Shown: piece after piece, positions 59,741 through 64,000 of the stretch
Layout: every line of letters starts with the position of its first letter
Position numbering within the stretch: position 1 is the first letter of the stretch
Assembly (NCBI RefSeq): GCF_023243045.1
Contig: NZ_JALKFX010000005.1
Coordinates: forward strand, 1 to 64,000
Length of the DNA stretch: 64,000 nucleotides
Direction: 5' to 3'
Source: Frankia sp. AgB32
Lineage (GTDB): Bacteria > Actinomycetota > Actinomycetes > Frankiales > Frankiaceae
Program-made: the position numbers and the translations under genes
The notes under the pieces: generated by a model
The model's database searches: none
The model's input: only the letters and a program-made list of their open reading frames with translations
Told to the model about the DNA's origin: nothing

Positions 59741-60946
59741 TTGAGCACATTTCGGCGACGTCCCGCGCGGCTTGTCGCGCTGACGGCGACCGCCACCGCG
59801 CTCGCCCTCACCGCCGCGGCCTGCGGCAGCAGTGGCAGCGACGGGACGTCCAGCGCCGCCGCGCCCTCCGCGGCCGGCGGCGCTGTGCCCGCCCAGTACG
59901 ACCTGAAGGCCGCTGGCTGCCCGTCGACGGTCGTGCTGCAGACGGACTGGAACCCGGAGTCCGAGCACGGCGGCCAGTACCAGCTTCTCGGTCCCAACCC
60001 CAAGATCAATTCGGGGGCGAAGTCGGTCACCAGCGAGCTGGTCGCGCACGGCGGCGTCGACACCGGGGTGAAGCTGGAGATCCGCGCCGGCGGCCCGGCG
60101 GTCGGCTTCCAGACCGTGACGTCGCAGCTCTACAAGGATTCCAACATCACGCTGGGCTATGTCAGCACGGACGAGCAGATCGCACTGTCGAAGACCCAGC
60201 CGACGGTGGCGCTGCTCGCCGGCCTGGAGAAGAGCCCGCAGATCATCCAGTGGTCGCCGGAGAAGCACCCGGACTGGAAGGCGATCGCGGACATCGGGAA
60301 GACGAACACCAAGGTCCTGTACTTCCAGGGCGCCGCGTACATGGACTACTTCACCGGATCGGGCATTCTCAGGGCCAGCCAGATCGACGGCAGCTACGAC
60401 GGGACGCCGACGAACTTCGTCGCCTCCGGCGGCGACGTCGCCGTGCAGGGTTTCGCCACCTCGGAGCCCTACACCTACGCGCATGAGGTCCGGTCGTGGG
60501 ACAAGCCGATGAAGTACCAGCTCATCGCGGACGCCGGCTTCAACTTCTACCAGCAGGCGATCGGCGTTCGCAAGGACAGGCTCGCCGCCCTCAAGCCCTG
60601 CCTGACGAAGCTGATTCCCATCATGCAGCAGGGTGTCGTCGACTTCGTGGGTAACCCGGCGGCGACGAACAAGCTGATCCTGAACCTCGTCGACAAGTAC
60701 GACAACGGCTGGGTCTACAGCGAGGGCGTCGCGAACTACGCCGTGTCCACGATGAAGTCGCTGGGCATTGTCGGTAACGGTGCGAACAGCACCCTCGGTG
60801 ACTTCGATGACACGCGCCTGCAGAAGCTCATCGATATTCTGGGTCCGATCTACCAGCAGCAGAACAAGCCGATCCAGGCCGGACTGAAGCCGTCGGACCT
60901 CGTCGACGGCAGCTTGCTGGACGCGAAGATCGGGCTGGGTTCGTGA
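59741..60946 (+). CDS. ABC transporter substrate-binding lipoprotein (NMT1/THI5-like)
   Basis: A 401-residue protein started by TTG 59741 behind GGGGGAG. The signal peptide and lipobox are RLVALTATATALALTAAACG with Cys lipidated. The mature part CPSTVVLQTDWNPESEHGGQ then SGAKSVTSELVAHGGVDTGV, NITLGYVSTDEQIALSKTQP and QAIGVRKDRLAALKPCLTKL has the NMT1/SsuA/ThiY-like two-lobe pattern, with the DWNPESEHGG region near the usual pyrimidine site of ThiY. It is the periplasm-side ligand catcher for the transporter upstream. Two Cys residues near the ends may form a disulfide. Confidence 0.9.
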   Translation: MSTFRRRPARLVALTATATALALTAAACGSSGSDGTSSAAAPSAAGGAVPAQYDLKAAGCPSTVVLQTDWNPESEHGGQYQLLGPNPKINSGAKSVTSELVAHGGVDTGVKLEIRAGGPAVGFQTVTSQLYKDSNITLGYVSTDEQIALSKTQPTVALLAGLEKSPQIIQWSPEKHPDWKAIADIGKTNTKVLYFQGAAYMDYFTGSGILRASQIDGSYDGTPTNFVASGGDVAVQGFATSEPYTYAHEVRSWDKPMKYQLIADAGFNFYQQAIGVRKDRLAALKPCLTKLIPIMQQGVVDFVGNPAATNKLILNLVDKYDNGWVYSEGVANYAVSTMKSLGIVGNGANSTLGDFDDTRLQKLIDILGPIYQQQNKPIQAGLKPSDLVDGSLLDAKIGLGS

Positions 60947-61027
60947 TCAGGACGGATAGCTGACGGAGATGTCGGACTCCACCCTCGCGGCCTCGCGGGG
61001 CGGCCAGGCCGCGCGACGCTGCCCACC

Positions 61028-62338
61028 GTGACCCCGCTCGACCCGGCCGCGCTCGACGCCCTCGCCGCGGAACTCTCCGCGCTTGTCGGCGCGGACGCGG
61101 TGCACCGCGATTCCTCGACCCTGCTGTCGGCGTCGACGGACTGGGCGCACATGAGTCCGGTCCTCGCGCCGCTGCTACCCGGCGGCGTCGCCGACGTGGT
61201 GGTCCGCCCACCCGACGCGGCCGGGATCGCGGCGGCCGTCGGCGCGGCCCACCGCCACCGCATCCCGGTGACCGTGCGCGGCCAGGGCACCGGCAACTAC
61301 GGCCAGGGCATCCCGCTGTTCGGCGGCCTGGTCCTCGACACCTCCGCGGCCACCCGCATCCTGTCCGTCTCCGACGGCTGGCTCACCGCGGAGGCCGGCG
61401 CGTCGTTCGTCCTGATGGAGAAGGCCGCCGCGGCCACCGGGCAGGAGCTGGCGATCCTGCCGTCCACGGTCGGCAGCACCGTCGCCGGATTCATCGCCGG
61501 TGGCTCCGGCGGCACCGGGTCGATCGCGAACGGCGCGATCTGGGACGGCTACCTGCGCTCCCTGCTCGTCGTGCCGTGCACGGACGACGCGACGCCGGTG
61601 GCGGTGCCGTTCCCGGAGAACACGGCGATGGCGCACGCGTTCGGGGTCTCCGGCGTGATCGCCGAGGCGACGGTGGCGCTGCGCCCGGCGCGGCGCTGGA
61701 CCGGGCTGTACGCGTCGTTCCCCACCCTGCACGGCGCCGTCGCCGCAGGTGAGGAACTGTTCGACCTGGATCCGACGCCGCGGCTGCTGTCACTGGACGA
61801 GGCGGGGATCATCGCCACCTACCGCCCGGCGGACCCGGCGCTGCCCGCGGACCGGGTGAGCGTGCGCGGCATCGTCACCGAGGACAGTGTCGACGCGGCG
61901 AGCGCGGTCGTGGCCCGCCACGGCGGCCGCGTCGACGCGGTACGCCCCAAGGGTCCCGCGCACATCGCGTCGCTGTCGTACAACCACACCACCTACCGCG
62001 TCCGCAAGGTCCGCCCGGAACTGACCCACCTGCAGTGCATGGGGCCGGGCCTCACCCGCCGGCGCGCCGAGGTCGCGGCGCTGGCGCCGGAGTCGCTCAT
62101 CCACCTGGAGGGCTTCCTCACCGCGAACGGCCGCGACTGGGTCGCCATGCTGTTCCTGCGCTACGACGGCGCCGACGACCTCTACGACCGGATGGCCCGC
62201 CTCGCCGACGTCGAGGTCCACGTCGACGACCCGCACACCTGGGAACTGCACCACGGCCGCCTCGACGCCGTACGCGCCGCCGCCGCCCGCTTCGACCCCG
62301 ACGGCCTGCTCAATCCGGGCAAGCTGCCACCCGCCTGA
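61028..62338 (+). CDS. FAD-linked oxidoreductase (GlcD/VAO type)
   Basis: A 436-residue enzyme from GTG 61028. The PCMH FAD-binding domain contains ADVVVRPPDAAGIAAAVGAA, VTVRGQGTGNYGQGIPLFGG and FIAGGSGGTGSIANGAIWDG. The C-terminal cap (LLSLDEAGIIATYRPADPAL, ALAPESLIHLEGFLTANGRD, FDPDGLLNPGKLP) ends with the family's terminal NPGK. The VAO group oxidises alcohols, 2-hydroxyacids or amines. Placed 81 bp after the transporter, it is probably the oxidative step of the same pathway. Confidence 0.9.
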   Translation: MTPLDPAALDALAAELSALVGADAVHRDSSTLLSASTDWAHMSPVLAPLLPGGVADVVVRPPDAAGIAAAVGAAHRHRIPVTVRGQGTGNYGQGIPLFGGLVLDTSAATRILSVSDGWLTAEAGASFVLMEKAAAATGQELAILPSTVGSTVAGFIAGGSGGTGSIANGAIWDGYLRSLLVVPCTDDATPVAVPFPENTAMAHAFGVSGVIAEATVALRPARRWTGLYASFPTLHGAVAAGEELFDLDPTPRLLSLDEAGIIATYRPADPALPADRVSVRGIVTEDSVDAASAVVARHGGRVDAVRPKGPAHIASLSYNHTTYRVRKVRPELTHLQCMGPGLTRRRAEVAALAPESLIHLEGFLTANGRDWVAMLFLRYDGADDLYDRMARLADVEVHVDDPHTWELHHGRLDAVRAAAARFDPDGLLNPGKLPPA

Positions 62339-62350
62339 GCCCCGCGAGGA

Positions 62351-62839
62351 TCAGCGGGAGGCGGGCGAGCGGTACTTCTCCCGCAGCCGGTCCCACACCT
62401 GCGGCGCGACGAGGCGGCTGACGTCGCCGTCGCGGCTGGCGACGTCCTTGACCAGGCTGGAGCTGAGGAACGAGTACTCCGGCCGGGCCGCGATGAACAG
62501 CGTCTCCACCTCGGAGAGACGGCGGGTCATCTGGGCGATCTGGAGTTCGTACTCGAAGTCGCTCACGGAACGCAGGCTGCGCACGATCGCGGTGATGCCG
62601 TTGCGCAGGCAGAAGTCGGCGAGCAGGCCGTCGAAGGTGGCGACGCGGACGTTCGCCAGGTGCGCGGTGGTCGACATCAGCATGGCCACCCGCTCGTCGA
62701 CCTCGAACAGGCAGCGTTTCGAGACGTTCGGCAGCACCGTCACGACGAGCTCGGCGGTGAGGGCCGCGGCTCGTTCGATGATGTCGACGTGCCCGACGGT
62801 GACCGGGTCGAACGATCCCGGACAGACTGCTCGACGCAC
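62351..62839 (-). CDS. coaD: Phosphopantetheine adenylyltransferase
   Basis: A 162-residue CoaD: RAVCPGSFDPVTVGHVDIIE (GSFDPxTxGH), ADFCLRNGITAIVRSLRSVS then DFEYELQIAQMTRRLSEVET, and YSFLSSSLVKDVASRDGDVS (the SSSxVK motif). It converts 4'-phosphopantetheine and ATP to dephospho-CoA. GTG 62839 with GGAAGG directly upstream is chosen over longer frames. It converges on the oxidoreductase gene. Confidence 0.95.
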   Translation of the reverse strand: MRRAVCPGSFDPVTVGHVDIIERAAALTAELVVTVLPNVSKRCLFEVDERVAMLMSTTAHLANVRVATFDGLLADFCLRNGITAIVRSLRSVSDFEYELQIAQMTRRLSEVETLFIAARPEYSFLSSSLVKDVASRDGDVSRLVAPQVWDRLREKYRSPASR

Positions 62840-63074
62840 CCTTCCACCACCTCCACGGATCAACCACGACCGCCAGAAAGATCACATCGTGACACGGCGT
62901 CGGGCACGCGGCGCCACTTTTCACTCACGCTTCGGAGTGTTGCTGCGCCGGTCAGGGGCGCGGTCGGGTCACCATCAGGACCGACTCCGGGCCCGAAGGG
63001 GCCGCGGGTTCGCGGGTGCTCGCCGAGGCGGCGGCACGAACGGGCCATCACGAGCCGGACGGGAGTGCCACCAG

Positions 63075-64000
63075 ATGGGCGGCCGGGAGCCTGGACATCT
63101 CGCCGGCGGGCGCCGGACACACCTGATGGTCGCGGCGGTCTCGATGGCGGGTTCGATGCTCGTCGCCGTCCCCGAGCCGGCGGGGGCGGGCGCGCAGGCG
63201 GGGCTGTTCGCGCCGGCCGCCGACTACCTCTCCGGGCACGGCCCGACGTCGGTGTCCGTCGGTGACCTGCGCGGCGACGGGCGCAGCGACATCGTCACGG
63301 TCAACGCCGGCGACGGCACGGCCTCGGTGCTGCTGGCCACCGGCGACGGGACGTTCTCGGCGCCGCGGATCTACCCGGTCGGGCCCGGGCCGACCGGGCT
63401 GGACATCGGCGACCTCAACGGCGACGACGTGCCCGACCTGGCGGTGTCGAACCAGTTCAACGCGTCGGCGACGGTGCTGTTCGGCAACGGGGACGGCACG
63501 TTCCGCCCGCCGCTGGTCCTGCCGGTCGGCTCGGGCCCGTCGGCGGTGGCGATCGCGGATGTCACCGGCGACGGGGTCACGGACATCGTCGTCACCGACC
63601 AGTTCGACGGCACGGCGGCGGTCCTCGTGGGCAACGGCCACGGCGGTTTCGCGCCGCCGCGGTTCACGCCGGTCGGGCCGAGCCCGTCGTCGGTGGCCGT
63701 GGGTGATCTGACCGGTGACGACGTGCCGGACCTGGCCGTCACCGACGCCGGGAACGCCACGGTGGTGGTGTTGCCGGGCAACGGCGACGGCACGTTCGGG
63801 GTCGGCCGGCCCTACCTGACCGGGCCCGGCCCGTCCTCGCTGGACATCGGTGACCTCACCGGTGACGGCGTCGACGACCTCGCGGTCACGAACTCCGGGA
63901 ACGCGACCGTGTCCGTGCTCCCGGCGACGGGCAACGGCGGGCTGGGGGCCCCGCGGACCTACCTCGCCGGGCCGGGGCCCTCGTCGATCACCATCGGGGA
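63075..64000 (+). CDS. Secreted FG-GAP/VCBS repeat protein (3' part beyond window)
   Basis: The frame is open from ATG 63075 to the window edge. A basic leader and hydrophobic stretch (HLMVAAVSMAGSMLVAVPEP then AGAGAQAG) form a signal peptide. From residue about 45 there are repeats of about 48-50 residues, each with VGDLRGDGRSDIVTVN, IGDLNGDDVPDLAVSN, IADVTGDGVTDIVVTD or VGDLTGDDVPDLAVTD followed by ATVLFGNGDGTF. The D-x-D/N-G-D-x-x-D calcium loop and GNGDGTF are FG-GAP signatures; each repeat is one blade of a beta-propeller. At least five to six blades are visible. Start codon choice is tentative. Confidence 0.88.
   Translation, partial: MGGREPGHLAGGRRTHLMVAAVSMAGSMLVAVPEPAGAGAQAGLFAPAADYLSGHGPTSVSVGDLRGDGRSDIVTVNAGDGTASVLLATGDGTFSAPRIYPVGPGPTGLDIGDLNGDDVPDLAVSNQFNASATVLFGNGDGTFRPPLVLPVGSGPSAVAIADVTGDGVTDIVVTDQFDGTAAVLVGNGHGGFAPPRFTPVGPSPSSVAVGDLTGDDVPDLAVTDAGNATVVVLPGNGDGTFGVGRPYLTGPGPSSLDIGDLTGDGVDDLAVTNSGNATVSVLPATGNGGLGAPRTYLAGPGPSSITIG

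Overview
The window is very GC-rich, with strong third-position GC bias, many GTG and TTG starts and short Shine-Dalgarno spacings. It carries actinomycete hallmarks: many TetR regulators, an MmpL exporter, a PASTA Ser/Thr kinase, a DUF574 methyltransferase, an Rv2578c-type radical SAM protein and a SAM-IV-like riboswitch. I infer a soil or plant-associated high-GC actinobacterium. A Frankia-like origin fits the mix of CoA-thioester catabolism and heavy gene decay, but I cannot prove it from this sequence. I saw no rRNA, tRNA, CRISPR array or intact insertion sequence.

Layout. 1-2.1 kb: the 5' part of a secreted collagen-like protein (minus strand), a gene-poor stretch and a TetR gene with a shifted C-terminus. 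2.1-6.4 kb: a CocE-type hydrolase, then a gene graveyard with pieces of an SDR, a GNAT acetyltransferase, an APH-like kinase, a DHA2 transporter and a 3-hydroxyisobutyrate-dehydrogenase-like gene. 6.4-25.2 kb: a CoA-thioester and isoprenoid catabolism region with crotonases, AtuA, SDR, amidohydrolase, EthD, two acyl-CoA dehydrogenases, a KAS III-like enzyme, MaoC, MmpL, several TetR genes and FolD. 25.4-36.9 kb: housekeeping and accessory genes (P-loop kinases, scramblase-like protein, ABC-F, radical SAM, DUF402, Rieske oxygenase), interleaved with a broken methyltransferase, esterase lipoprotein, XRE regulator and MFS gene. 37.1-46.8 kb: Ser/Thr kinase with PASTA and beta-propeller domains, a small possible beta-trefoil protein, rhomboid-like protein, esterase, DUF2156 membrane protein, and a ParA gene overlapping a small partner. 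46.8-54.9 kb: MFS exporter with TetR and operator, HSL-type hydrolase, TSUP/DUF1634 pair, DUF574 methyltransferase, and a class V PLP enzyme behind the riboswitch. 55.3-62.3 kb: a compact operon of MTHFR-like protein, cytosine-deaminase-like amidohydrolase, NMT1/Tau-type ABC transporter and FAD-linked oxidoreductase. The end holds coaD and the start of a secreted FG-GAP repeat protein.

Two themes stand out. First, at least twelve loci carry short perfect or near-perfect tandem repeats (units of 4, 8, 14, 15, 16, 17 and 18 bp). Several lie inside genes and explain, or could toggle, their reading frames. The clearest are a 14-bp duplication in an amidohydrolase, a two-copy 16-bp insertion in an esterase lipoprotein, and five copies of a 17-bp unit carrying a start codon. 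Second, many genes are deletion or frameshift relics, several being N- and C-terminal stubs joined with the core lost. The best candidate for an undescribed pathway is the 55.3-62.3 kb operon, which looks built to import and dismantle a small N-heterocycle or one-carbon-bearing compound. A shared palindrome (ATAGC-N5-CTATG type) upstream of the SDR and KAS III genes suggests a local TetR regulon.
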